Shown here piece after piece: positions 16,223 through 24,105 of a stretch of 32,406 bases of DNA. Location of the stretch: NCBI GenBank assembly GCA_001303705.1, contig LJUI01000011.1, forward strand, positions 1 to 32,406. The letters run 5' to 3'. The notes under the pieces were generated by a model that saw nothing but the letters and a program-made list of their open reading frames with translations, was not told where the DNA came from and did not search any database. The position numbers were made by a program, and so were the translations under genes. This DNA is from a candidate division TA06 bacterium SM23_40 (GTDB lineage: Bacteria; LJUI01; SM1-40). The number at the start of each line of letters is the position of its first letter. Position 1 is the first letter of the stretch.

Positions 16223-17785
16223 TCAGTCCTCCCCTGGGTAGGGCGGGAGCGTCTGGTCGAAGTCGCCCACTTCGGGAAACTGCCTGAGACGGGCCATCAC
16301 TTCATTCATCATGTCGTACAGGCGCCGCCTCGTGGTGAACGACTCGCCTAGCACGACGAGTGTCGGCGTATTCGAGGAAGCACGGACGAGGAACCAACTG
16401 TCGTCTGTGAATCGAACGCGGATGCCGTTGATCGTAATGAGCTCTTTGATGAGGGCGCCGGCGATCTGCTTGCCGGCGGCGAACTCCTGTTCGTACGCGG
16501 TCCTCAGGCTGGCGACGACGTCGCGCTTCGTCTCGTCGCTGCAGTGGGGCTGCATATTGGGAGACTGATAGGAGCGGGGCAGCTCGGCGACCCACCGGGA
16601 CAGAGGTATGCCCTTCTGGGAGAGGAGCGAGGCGAAGATGAGGCCTGCAAGCGTGCCGTCGTCGTAGCCGCGCCCGTACGGAGGGCGGAAGAACATGTGG
16701 CCGCTGCGTTCGAAACCAGCCGTGGCCTCGTTGGTTCGGACGGCGGCTTTGATATAGGAGTGACCCGTCTTCTCCCAGATGATCTCGGCCCCGAGCGGCC
16801 GGAGGATCTTCTCGTACAGGTTGGTAGATTTCACGTCGACAACAAACGTCGCCGTTTCACCCCTTGATTGCACTTCGGGTAACAGGTGCTGGCCTGTGAG
16901 GACGCCGATCTTGTCGCTGAAGACTTCTTCCCCCCGGTCGTCGACGATTCCCAGACGGTCACCATCTCCGTCGATTCCTACACCCAGGTCGGCCCCAACG
17001 GCCCTCACCTTCTCCCCTATCGACTGGAGGAAGGCGATGTTCTCCGGGTTCGGGTTGTAGTTCGGGAAGTCCCAGTCGAGATTGGTGTGGATCTCGACCA
17101 CCTCGAATCCGGCCCGGCGAAAGGCCTCGGGCGTCACCAGCCCGGCAGTGCCATTGCCCGTGTTGACGACTACCTTGAGAGGGTGGGCGACACGGATCCC
17201 GGAGATGAGGTCTTCGATGTGTGCGTCCAGGATCCCGCGGACGGCCCTGAGTCGTCCGGCGCCCTCGGCAAATCTTCCTGAGTAGACGAGATCTTTGAAT
17301 TCCCCGATCTCGGGCGGCTCGAAAGTCATCGATAGCCCGTGGGCGAGCTTGATCCCGGTCCAGCCGTTCTCGTTGTGGCTGGCGGTGATCATGGCGCCGT
17401 GTGGGATGTCGAGGTGGTGCTGGGCGAAATAGAGGGCGGGAGTAGTCACGAGTCCGATGTCGACGATGTCGACACCGCTCGAGAGGAGACCGAGAGCAAA
17501 CGCGTTCTTGACGTTCTGTGAGTATGAGCGGAAGTCGTGGCCGACCAGGGCCTGAAGGGCATGGTCTTCATTGGCTGTGCGGCGGCGCATATACGTGCCG
17601 AATGCCTTTCCGAGGATCACGAAACCGCTGATGTTGATCTCGGGGGGATCCCCGATGATCCGCCAGCGCACGTCGTACTCTCGGAATCCGGTGGGGCGGA
17701 TCATCGCATAAGTGAAATAGTCGCTTGAGTTCGAGGTGACCTCGGGGCGGACCTCTATTCTGTCTCCGGGAGTGGGTTCGGTCAT
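16223..17785 (-). CDS. Phosphomannomutase/phosphoglucomutase
   Basis: This 520-residue enzyme belongs to the alpha-D-phosphohexomutase family, which interconverts the 1- and 6-phosphates of glucose or mannose through a phosphoserine. The catalytic loop TASHNENGWTGIKL carries Ser136. The metal loop DGDGDR is at 272-277. GFERSGHMFF is the sugar-binding loop, which fits glucose/mannose bifunctional members. The ATG at 17785 has GGAG about 6 nt upstream; the ORF-track start is an upstream TTG without support. At 520 residues it is somewhat longer than the typical 450-460, with about 45 extra N-terminal residues before the conserved core. It likely supplies sugar phosphates for cell-envelope glycans. 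Confidence 0.9.
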   Translation of the reverse strand: MTEPTPGDRIEVRPEVTSNSSDYFTYAMIRPTGFREYDVRWRIIGDPPEINISGFVILGKAFGTYMRRRTANEDHALQALVGHDFRSYSQNVKNAFALGLLSSGVDIVDIGLVTTPALYFAQHHLDIPHGAMITASHNENGWTGIKLAHGLSMTFEPPEIGEFKDLVYSGRFAEGAGRLRAVRGILDAHIEDLISGIRVAHPLKVVVNTGNGTAGLVTPEAFRRAGFEVVEIHTNLDWDFPNYNPNPENIAFLQSIGEKVRAVGADLGVGIDGDGDRLGIVDDRGEEVFSDKIGVLTGQHLLPEVQSRGETATFVVDVKSTNLYEKILRPLGAEIIWEKTGHSYIKAAVRTNEATAGFERSGHMFFRPPYGRGYDDGTLAGLIFASLLSQKGIPLSRWVAELPRSYQSPNMQPHCSDETKRDVVASLRTAYEQEFAAGKQIAGALIKELITINGIRVRFTDDSWFLVRASSNTPTLVVLGESFTTRRRLYDMMNEVMARLRQFPEVGDFDQTLPPYPGED

Positions 17786-17860
17786 CGATCTCTCCAAAAC
17801 CTTGTCGGTTAGCTTACCATCTCCGGCTGTCGTACCTCACAGATGCGCGGTGTGTCTTCG

Positions 17861-17889
17861 ATAGTAGTGAGTCAGATGGCACGTGTCAA
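17861..17889 (-). promoter_or_regulatory. Promoter of the phosphohexomutase gene
   Basis: A perfect TTGACA (17889-17884) and TACTAT (17866-17861, 4/6) are separated by 17 nt. The start would be near 17854, about 70 nt upstream of the ATG at 17785. Confidence 0.62.
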
Positions 17890-17977
17890 CCGGAGAATTG
17901 GCCATGCGGGTCGGTTCCGGGCCCTTTTCTGGCCTTGTGGGGCACCCAGGGCGAACCAATCGGGTTCTGGAACGTTA

Positions 17978-18018
17978 TTATGGGGTGACAATGAGTGCTG
18001 TTATGGGGTGAAAATGAG
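17978..18018 (+). repeat. Two 18-nt direct repeats ahead of moxR
   Basis: TTATGGGGTGACAATGAG (17978-17995) recurs at 18001-18018 as TTATGGGGTGAAAATGAG, 17 of 18 positions identical, with a 23-nt period or about two helical turns. Such spacing is typical for paired activator sites. It ends 78 nt before the moxR ATG, inside the leader or promoter region of the Bat operon. Confidence 0.7.
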
Positions 18019-18096
18019 CCCTTTCCAGATGTCGACCGCACGACACCAGTATGAGTGATCCGTCGAAAGAGAGTCGGTCCGAAACAGGAGGAAGAT

Positions 18097-19086
18097 ATGG
18101 ATCAGGACATCCAGGCGATCCACGAGAAGATAGACCGCGAGAGTGCGTTCGTTGAGGCGATCCTCGCCGAGGTGGGGAAGGTCATTGTGGGGCAGCGGGC
18201 GATCATGGAGCGCCTTCTGATCGGAATACTCTCGGGCGGGCACATCCTGATTGAGGGGGTGCCCGGGCTCGCCAAGACGCTTGCGGTGAAAACGCTCTCG
18301 GATACTATCGAGACGAAGTTTCAGAGGATTCAGTTCACACCGGATCTTCTCCCGGCCGACCTCATCGGCACGATGATCTTTAACCAGGAGAAGGGAGACT
18401 TCACTCCCAAGAAGGGACCTATCTTCGCCAATATCATCCTGGCCGACGAGATCAACCGCGCGCCCGCTAAGGTGCAGAGTGCGCTGCTCGAGGCGATGCA
18501 GGAGCGCCAGGTGACAATTGGCGAGACGACCTTTCCACTCGACGAGCCGTTCCTCGTCCTCGCCACCCAGAACCCGATCGAGCAGGAAGGGACCTACCCC
18601 CTTCCCGAGGCGCAGGTCGACCGGTTCATGCTGAAGCTCAAGATCGATTACCCGACAAGGAAGGAAGAACGCGAGATCATCGAACGCATGACCAGCACAT
18701 CAATACCGACCCCTGATCCGGTGGTGAAGCCCGAACGAATCATCAAGGCCAGGTCCGTCGTAGGTGAAGTTTATGTAGACGACCGGATCAAGGAGTATAT
18801 CCTTGATATCGTCTTCGCCACACGCCAGCCCGATGCCCATGGAGTCAAGGGCCTGGAGGGATTCATCGAGTACGGAGCATCCCCTCGAGCGTCCATCTAC
18901 CTCACTATCGCGGCCAAAGCACACAGCTTCCTGCGGCGGCGAGGATACGTAACGCCCGAAGATGTGAAGGCGATTGGGATGGACGTGCTCCGTCACCGCA
19001 TCATCCTCACCTATGAGGCTGAGGCCGAGAACATGACGACAGAGGATGTTATCCAGCAGATATTCGACACGGTCGAGGTACCGTGA
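18097..19086 (+). CDS. moxR: MoxR-family AAA+ ATPase
   Basis: The ATG at 18097 lies 5 nt behind a perfect AGGAGG, giving 329 residues; the GTG at 18055 in the track has no support. MoxR ATPases are chaperone-like AAA+ proteins that work with VWA-domain partners encoded next door. Walker A is GVPGLAKT (54-61), Walker B is ILADEINRAP (about residue 115), and sensor 1 lies in LATQNPIEQEGTYPLPEAQ. The arginine-containing VDRF follows. The C-terminal helical lid (SPRASIYLTIAAKAHSFLRRR) is complete. It is the first gene of the Bat operon. The gap to the DUF58 gene is 21 nt. Confidence 0.95.
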   Translation: MDQDIQAIHEKIDRESAFVEAILAEVGKVIVGQRAIMERLLIGILSGGHILIEGVPGLAKTLAVKTLSDTIETKFQRIQFTPDLLPADLIGTMIFNQEKGDFTPKKGPIFANIILADEINRAPAKVQSALLEAMQERQVTIGETTFPLDEPFLVLATQNPIEQEGTYPLPEAQVDRFMLKLKIDYPTRKEEREIIERMTSTSIPTPDPVVKPERIIKARSVVGEVYVDDRIKEYILDIVFATRQPDAHGVKGLEGFIEYGASPRASIYLTIAAKAHSFLRRRGYVTPEDVKAIGMDVLRHRIILTYEAEAENMTTEDVIQQIFDTVEVP

Positions 19087-19107
19087 GATCATGCGGGGTT
19101 ACAGCCG

Positions 19108-19986
19108 ATGCTGCCGAGTGAGATCATCCAGAAGATCCGGAGAATCGAGATCCGCACGAAACGTCTGGTGGACGATGTCTTCGGCGGCGAGTACCACTCG
19201 ACGTTCAAGGGTCGCGGCATGGAGTTCAGCGAGGTGCGAGAGTACCTCCCGGGAGATGACGTGAGGACGATCGATTGGAACGTCACCGCCCGCACAGGTC
19301 ACCCTCACGTGAAGAAGTATGTCGAGGAGCGGGAACTGACGATCATGCTCCTTGTCGATGCGAGCTCATCGCTCCATTTCGGGTCGGGGGAACGATCGAA
19401 GGGAGAGGTGGCAGCCGAGATATGCGCGCTTCTTGCCTTCTCGGCCATCCGGAACAACGACCGGGTGGGCCTCATCATCTTCACCGACGTCGTGGAGAAG
19501 TACATCCCTCCCAGAAAGGGGAGGAACCACGTGCTGCGGGTGATACGGGAGCTCCTCTACTTCCGGCCGCAGCATGAGGGGACTGACATCTCAGCGGCAC
19601 TCGAGTTCCTGCGGCGGGTGATGAGGAAACGGTGTGTCGCCTTCCTCGTTTCGGATTTCTTCGCCAGCGGGTATGAGCGCGCGCTGATGATCGTGAGCAA
19701 GCGGCACGATCTGATCGCCATCTCGATCATTGACCGGAGGGAGATGGAGATGGCCCCGGTGGGGCTTGTCGAGCTCGAAGATCTGGAGACCGGAGAGTCG
19801 GTCCTCGCGGATACGAGCGACGCCCGTGGCCGGCGCGCCTACGGCCTGATGGCCGCGTCGCGGGCCGCCCGGCGGCAGAGCCTCTTTCGGTCAATCGATG
19901 TCGATGAGATCGAGATTGCCGCCGGAGCCTCCTACGTCGATCCGCTCGTCCGGTTCTTCCACATGCGGGAGCGGCGGTACCGATGA
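19108..19986 (+). CDS. DUF58-domain protein (VWA-like)
   Basis: This 292-residue cytoplasmic protein carries the DUF58 signature FSEVREYLPGDDVRTIDWNVTAR in order (around residues 40-62). A von Willebrand A-like fold follows, with a partial MIDAS DASSS at 84-88. DUF58 proteins accompany MoxR in nearly all Bat-type loci and are regarded as ATPase partners or adaptors; the biochemical role is not settled. No transmembrane segment is visible. The start has only a weak GGGG site, which suggests translation coupled to moxR. The gene is intact and of usual length. Confidence 0.93.
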   Translation: MLPSEIIQKIRRIEIRTKRLVDDVFGGEYHSTFKGRGMEFSEVREYLPGDDVRTIDWNVTARTGHPHVKKYVEERELTIMLLVDASSSLHFGSGERSKGEVAAEICALLAFSAIRNNDRVGLIIFTDVVEKYIPPRKGRNHVLRVIRELLYFRPQHEGTDISAALEFLRRVMRKRCVAFLVSDFFASGYERALMIVSKRHDLIAISIIDRREMEMAPVGLVELEDLETGESVLADTSDARGRRAYGLMAASRAARRQSLFRSIDVDEIEIAAGASYVDPLVRFFHMRERRYR

Positions 19987-20139
19987 CGGCAGGGTCGCAC
20001 AGGCGATGGCGGTATCATAACGGAGGTGCCGCCGGCAGCGGGTCCGATACGAGAGTCGGGCGACGAGCACAATCGTGAGGAGCGAATCTGTGTGGCGGCG
20101 GGTCGCGGGCACGTGACAGAGGGAGATAGCGGGGAGCAG

Positions 20140-21243
20140 ATGGGCAGTCCGAAAGTCATCATACTTTTGTCGGTGGTCATTGGGGTTCTGTTCGCCGCGG
20201 GAGGATGCACCTCCCCGGGAGTGCCGGGGGGGGGATCGCCCCAGACGGAGCAGGAAAGCTCTGCCGCCCCGGGAGGCCTGGCCCCCGGCGGATCGGTACT
20301 CCCCGATACGGGTCTTGGCCGCGCCGAAGGCGTCACCCTCCAGGCAAGTGTCGACACATCTCGGGTCACTGTGGGAGATCCCATTACCTATATCCTTACG
20401 CTGACAAGGCCGGCGGCCTCAGAAGCCATCATCCCGGCGCCGGATTCTGCGCTCGGCAAGTTCGAGGTGCGGAAGTGGGAGCAGCTTCCCGAGGAGGTGC
20501 TGGCAGACGGGCGGGTCACCGACGGCAGAGAGTGCGTGCTGTCATGCTTTGAGATAGGGGAGCAGGAGATACCTCCCCTGGAGATCGGGCTGATCAGTGT
20601 TGCCGGGGAGACCACAGCTCTCAGGACGCTTCCTGTGCCGATCGTTGTACAGCGCATCAGCCCGGCGGATGCCGAAGAGATCAAGGACATCAAAGAGTTG
20701 ATCTATCCGCCGAGACGGTTTCCCCTCCGCCAGGTGCTCATTGGACTTCTCGCCGTGGGCCTCGCTGCTGGGGCAGTCCTCTCGTTCAGGCGCCGTGGGC
20801 TGTTCGCTCCCCAAGAGGAGGGGCCAGCTCCTCCATCGCTCCCTCCTCACGAGATCGCCTATCATGACCTTGAGCGGATCGCGGGCCTCGATCTGGTGGA
20901 GCGGGGGCTGTACAAGGCGTACTACACCGAAGTGTCGGAGGTTATCAGAAGGTATATCGGCGGGAGATATGGCATTGCGACCATGGAGCTGACGACGGGC
21001 GAACTCCTTGCGAGCATGAGGCAGATCGAGGTGGAGCGCGAGTACATCGTCCTGTTCGGCCAGTTCCTTGCTCGGTGCGACCTCGTCAAATTCGCCAAGT
21101 TCCTTCCGCCGCGGGAGGAGATGAAGGCGGAGGTCCATCGAGCACGAGAGCTTGTCGATGCGACACGGGTCGTGGAACCGGGGCCGGAGCCTGAGGCACT
21201 GGAGGTTGCATCCAGCTCCCGTTCCGGGGAGGTTCAGGCATGA
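20140..21243 (+). CDS. BatD-like lipoprotein with one transmembrane segment
   Basis: The ORF opens at a GTG (20026), but the ATG at 20140 yields a proper lipoprotein signal (VIILLSVVIGVLFAAGGC, Cys23) and a GGGGAG site, although spacing is short. The 367-residue product has a low-complexity linker (25-60), then an Ig-like region at about 65-170 that resembles the start of BatD (VTLQASVDTSRVTVGDPITY). A membrane helix follows at 198-216. The C-terminal helical cytoplasmic domain (240-345, LYKAYYTEVSEVIRRYIGGRYG) is similar in outline to the BatD tail and DUF4381 proteins. It sits between DUF58 and batA, overlapping batA by 4 nt. It looks like a second, shorter BatD paralogue. The start choice is uncertain. 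Confidence 0.75.
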   Translation: MGSPKVIILLSVVIGVLFAAGGCTSPGVPGGGSPQTEQESSAAPGGLAPGGSVLPDTGLGRAEGVTLQASVDTSRVTVGDPITYILTLTRPAASEAIIPAPDSALGKFEVRKWEQLPEEVLADGRVTDGRECVLSCFEIGEQEIPPLEIGLISVAGETTALRTLPVPIVVQRISPADAEEIKDIKELIYPPRRFPLRQVLIGLLAVGLAAGAVLSFRRRGLFAPQEEGPAPPSLPPHEIAYHDLERIAGLDLVERGLYKAYYTEVSEVIRRYIGGRYGIATMELTTGELLASMRQIEVEREYIVLFGQFLARCDLVKFAKFLPPREEMKAEVHRARELVDATRVVEPGPEPEALEVASSSRSGEVQA

Positions 21244-22229
21244 GATTCGCTGCACCGTGGTTCCTCCTGTTGCTGGTCATCATCCCGCCGCTGGTCTGGT
21301 GGCACCTCAGGGGGAGGGTAGGCAGGGGGCCGAGCCTTCAGTTCTCAGCAGTCTCGACCCTCGGCCGGACAGAGGGGTATCGCGTCGTTGCGCATCGGTA
21401 CGGGCTCTTCTCCCTGAGAGTGGCCGCGCTCCTGCTCATCATCGTGGCGCTCGCCAGGCCGCAGTTTGGATCGCGGTTCGAGGAGATCGTCACCGAGGGT
21501 ATCGACATTGTGCTCGCGCTCGATGTCTCGACGAGTATGAAGGCAGAGGATTTCCAGCCGCTCAACCGGCTGAACGTAGCCAAGGAGGTAGCCAAGCAGT
21601 TCATCGAGGGACGGCGCAACGACCGGATCGGCATGGTCGTCTTCGCCGCGAAGAGCATCACCCAGTGTCCCCTCACCCTCGACTACGGCGTGCTCCTCTC
21701 TCTTCTCGACGGTATCGACTTCGGGATGATCGAGGACGGCACTGCGATCGGGATGGGATTGGGCACTTGCCTGGCCAGGCTCCGCGAGTCGGAGGCGAAG
21801 AGCAAGATCATCATCCTCCTCACCGATGGGGTGAACAACCGGGGGCAGATCGATCCGCTGACCGCGGCGCAGATGGCGAGGACTCTCGGCGTCAAGATCT
21901 ACGCGATAGGAGCCGGAACAAGGGGAACTGCGCCCTATCCTGTCGATGACGGTATCTTTGGGAAGCGGTATGTGCAGGTGCCGGTTGAGCTCGATGAAGA
22001 GATGCTGACTGAGGTGGCGGCCATCACTGGTGGGCGGTACTTCCGGGCCACGGATGCCCATCGGCTCGAGGAGATATATGAGGAGATAAGCGAGATGGAG
22101 AAGACGAGGATCGAGTCGAGGGAGTATGTCGAGTACTCTGAGCGCTTCCGATGGCTCGCGATCCCGGCCCTCGTCCTCATCCTTGCTGAAGTGGTCCTCT
22201 CGAACACTATCTTGAGGAAGATACCCTAG
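21240..22229 (+). CDS. batA: BatA-type membrane VWA protein
   Basis: The 329-residue protein has two N-terminal transmembrane helices (about 5-22 and 56-72), a von Willebrand A domain (about 88-290) and a C-terminal helix (about 305-325). The MIDAS metal site is complete: DVSTS at 95-99, Thr168 in DGTAIG, and Asp196 in LLTDGVNN. The ARPQFGS motif after helix 2 is typical of BatA and BatB. Bat proteins were named from Bacteroides aerotolerance and are thought to form an inner-membrane complex with MoxR; the ligand is unknown. Its ATG overlaps the stop of the lipoprotein gene (ATGA), so expression is coupled. The next gene begins 9 nt after the stop. Confidence 0.93.
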   Translation: MRFAAPWFLLLLVIIPPLVWWHLRGRVGRGPSLQFSAVSTLGRTEGYRVVAHRYGLFSLRVAALLLIIVALARPQFGSRFEEIVTEGIDIVLALDVSTSMKAEDFQPLNRLNVAKEVAKQFIEGRRNDRIGMVVFAAKSITQCPLTLDYGVLLSLLDGIDFGMIEDGTAIGMGLGTCLARLRESEAKSKIIILLTDGVNNRGQIDPLTAAQMARTLGVKIYAIGAGTRGTAPYPVDDGIFGKRYVQVPVELDEEMLTEVAAITGGRYFRATDAHRLEEIYEEISEMEKTRIESREYVEYSERFRWLAIPALVLILAEVVLSNTILRKIP

Positions 22230-22238
22230 GAGAAGATC

Positions 22239-24044
22239 GTGCGCTTTGCCCAAGAAGCATATCTCTGGCTATTGCTGCTCGTCCCCGCGCTGGGCGTTCT
22301 CTATCTCGTCGCATCGCTGTTGAGACGCCGGGCTCTGGAGCGATTCGGGGATGTGGGGATGCTCTCGAGGCTAACGGGATCGGTGAGCCGATCGAGGCGC
22401 CGCCTGAAGGCGGTAGTCGTGATTGCCGGCTTCGCATTCCTCGCCCTCGCGCTCGCCCGGCCGCAGTACGGGAGCAAGCTGGAAATGGTGCAGCGGAAGG
22501 GCGTCGACCTCATCATTGCTCTGGACGCGTCGGCGAGCATGCTGGCCGAGGATGTTCCACCTAACCGGATCGAGTTCGCCAAGCACGAGATGGCCGGCCT
22601 CATCCGACGGCTGCGGGGCGATCGGGTCGGGATCATCGTCTTTGCGGGCGATGCGTTTGTTCAGTGTCCACTCACTCTGGACTACGGCGCGGCGCGGATG
22701 TTCATCGGTCAGATCGGTGTCGGGACCGTGCTCCGTCCGGGGACGAACGTCGGCAGGGCGATCGAGGTGGCGATTACCGCGTTCGGCTCGGAGAGGCGGA
22801 AGTCGAAGGTTCTCGTGCTGCTCACCGATGGAGAGGATCTGGAGGCGGGGGCGGTGAGTCGGGCAGAGCGCGCGGCTCGGGAGGGGATACGGATCTACAC
22901 GGTCGGCATCGGGTCCGGGGAGGGAGTGCCGATTCCGGTGCGTGGCGAGTCGGGCGAACTGGTCGAATATAAGAAGGATCGCAGCGGGGAAATGGTGATG
23001 TCCCGTCTCGACGAGATGACGCTGAAGCGCGTGGGGCGCGCGGCTGGCGGGTCCTACTTCCGTGCTACATTCGAGGAGAGTGAGCTCGATGACCTGTACC
23101 GTCAGCTCGCTGCCATGGAGCAGGCAGAGCAGGGCTCACTTGAGTACACTCAGTTCGAGGATCGATTTCAGTATGTGCTCGCGCTCGCCCTCCTCTTGTT
23201 CGTTGTGGAAGTAGTGGTGAGCGATCGCCGGAGGGGGACGGGCCGTTCACTGTTGCTGCCGGTGCTCGCCCTGGTCATCTGGGCCGCGCCCGGGTGGGCA
23301 GACGCCGAGAGGAAAATGCGCCAGGGGAACGCCCTCTATGAGCACGAGGAGTACGACGAGGCGATCCGTGTGTACCGGGAGGCGCAACTCGAGGCTCCCG
23401 ACTCCAGGGAGTTGCGCTATAATATCGGGAATGCGCTGTATCGCAAGGGGACGTTCGATCAGGCGGTCGATGAATATGAGGGAGCGGCAAGGGCAGCCGA
23501 CGAGTCGCTGCAGGAGAAGGCCGCCTATAATATCGGTAACGCCAGGTTCAGGGGCCAGCAGTACCGTGAGGCGATCGAGGCCTACAAGCAGGCACTCAGG
23601 CTCGATCCGGGCGATCTCGATGCCAAGTTCAATCTGGAACTTGCACAGGATCGGCTGCAACAGATGATGGAGCAGCAACAGCAACAACAGGAGCAGCGGC
23701 AACAGCAGCAACAGGAACAGCAGGGGGAGCAGCAACAAGAGGAGCGGGGGGAGTCGGAAGAGGGCCGGGAAGGCGAGGAGGAGCGACATCAGGATGAGCA
23801 GCAGCGGGAAGAGAAGGAGCAGAAAGAGGATGAGCAGAAACAGGAGGAGGAGGAACGGCGAGAATCTGCTCCTGACGAACAGCGCGAGGAGGAGACCCAG
23901 AGGCCCGAGCTGAGGGAGGGCGAGTTGTCTCGGGATGAGGTGGAGCGGTTGCTGGATGCGCTTCAGGAACAGGAGGCGAAGGTCCGCGAGGAGATGATGA
24001 AAGAGCGGGCAGGGGGTGAGGGGCGGATCGATCGGGACTGGTAG
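22239..24044 (+). CDS. BatB-BatC fusion: membrane VWA domain plus TPR and Gln/Glu-rich tail
   Basis: Starting at a GTG behind TAGGAGAAG, the 601-residue product joins two Bat proteins. Residues 1-330 are BatB-like: helices at about 8-28 and 58-73, ARPQYGS, a VWA domain with MIDAS DASAS (96-100) and LLTDGED, and a third helix at 312-327. A fourth hydrophobic segment (337-352, ending GWADA) looks like an internal signal sequence, as at the start of a separate BatC. Residues 357-475 are TPR repeats (ALYEHEEYDEAIRVY, NIGNALYRKGTFDQAVDEY, NARFRGQQYREAIEAYKQAL). Residues about 475-590 are extremely Gln/Glu/Arg-rich. BatB and BatC are usually separate genes. The tail is coded by CAG/CAA runs that could be slippage-prone. 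Confidence 0.9.
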   Translation: MRFAQEAYLWLLLLVPALGVLYLVASLLRRRALERFGDVGMLSRLTGSVSRSRRRLKAVVVIAGFAFLALALARPQYGSKLEMVQRKGVDLIIALDASASMLAEDVPPNRIEFAKHEMAGLIRRLRGDRVGIIVFAGDAFVQCPLTLDYGAARMFIGQIGVGTVLRPGTNVGRAIEVAITAFGSERRKSKVLVLLTDGEDLEAGAVSRAERAAREGIRIYTVGIGSGEGVPIPVRGESGELVEYKKDRSGEMVMSRLDEMTLKRVGRAAGGSYFRATFEESELDDLYRQLAAMEQAEQGSLEYTQFEDRFQYVLALALLLFVVEVVVSDRRRGTGRSLLLPVLALVIWAAPGWADAERKMRQGNALYEHEEYDEAIRVYREAQLEAPDSRELRYNIGNALYRKGTFDQAVDEYEGAARAADESLQEKAAYNIGNARFRGQQYREAIEAYKQALRLDPGDLDAKFNLELAQDRLQQMMEQQQQQQEQRQQQQQEQQGEQQQEERGESEEGREGEEERHQDEQQREEKEQKEDEQKQEEEERRESAPDEQREEETQRPELREGELSRDEVERLLDALQEQEAKVREEMMKERAGGEGRIDRDW

Positions 24045-24105
24045 GTCGGTGGCCTGGCGGACCGGCGACGAACGAGGAGGGAGGATAGAAGGGGGCCGTG
24101 GGAAG

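Larger units (their letters stand above)
17786..18096. promoter_or_regulatory. Divergent gap between mutase gene and Bat operon
   Basis: This 311-nt region holds the mutase promoter (17861-17889), a short inverted repeat GAACC-AATCG-GGTTC (17953-17967) and two 18-nt direct repeats (17978-18018). I found no consensus sigma70 pair for the plus-strand Bat operon. TATTAT at 17976-17981 could be a -10 box but no good -35 lies at the right distance. No gene was seen in it. Confidence 0.5.

Noticed and set aside
20542-22253. Minus-strand ORFs of 237 and 302 aa opposite the Bat genes
   Set aside because: They are antisense to the BatD-like lipoprotein gene and batA, and no protein family is recognisable.
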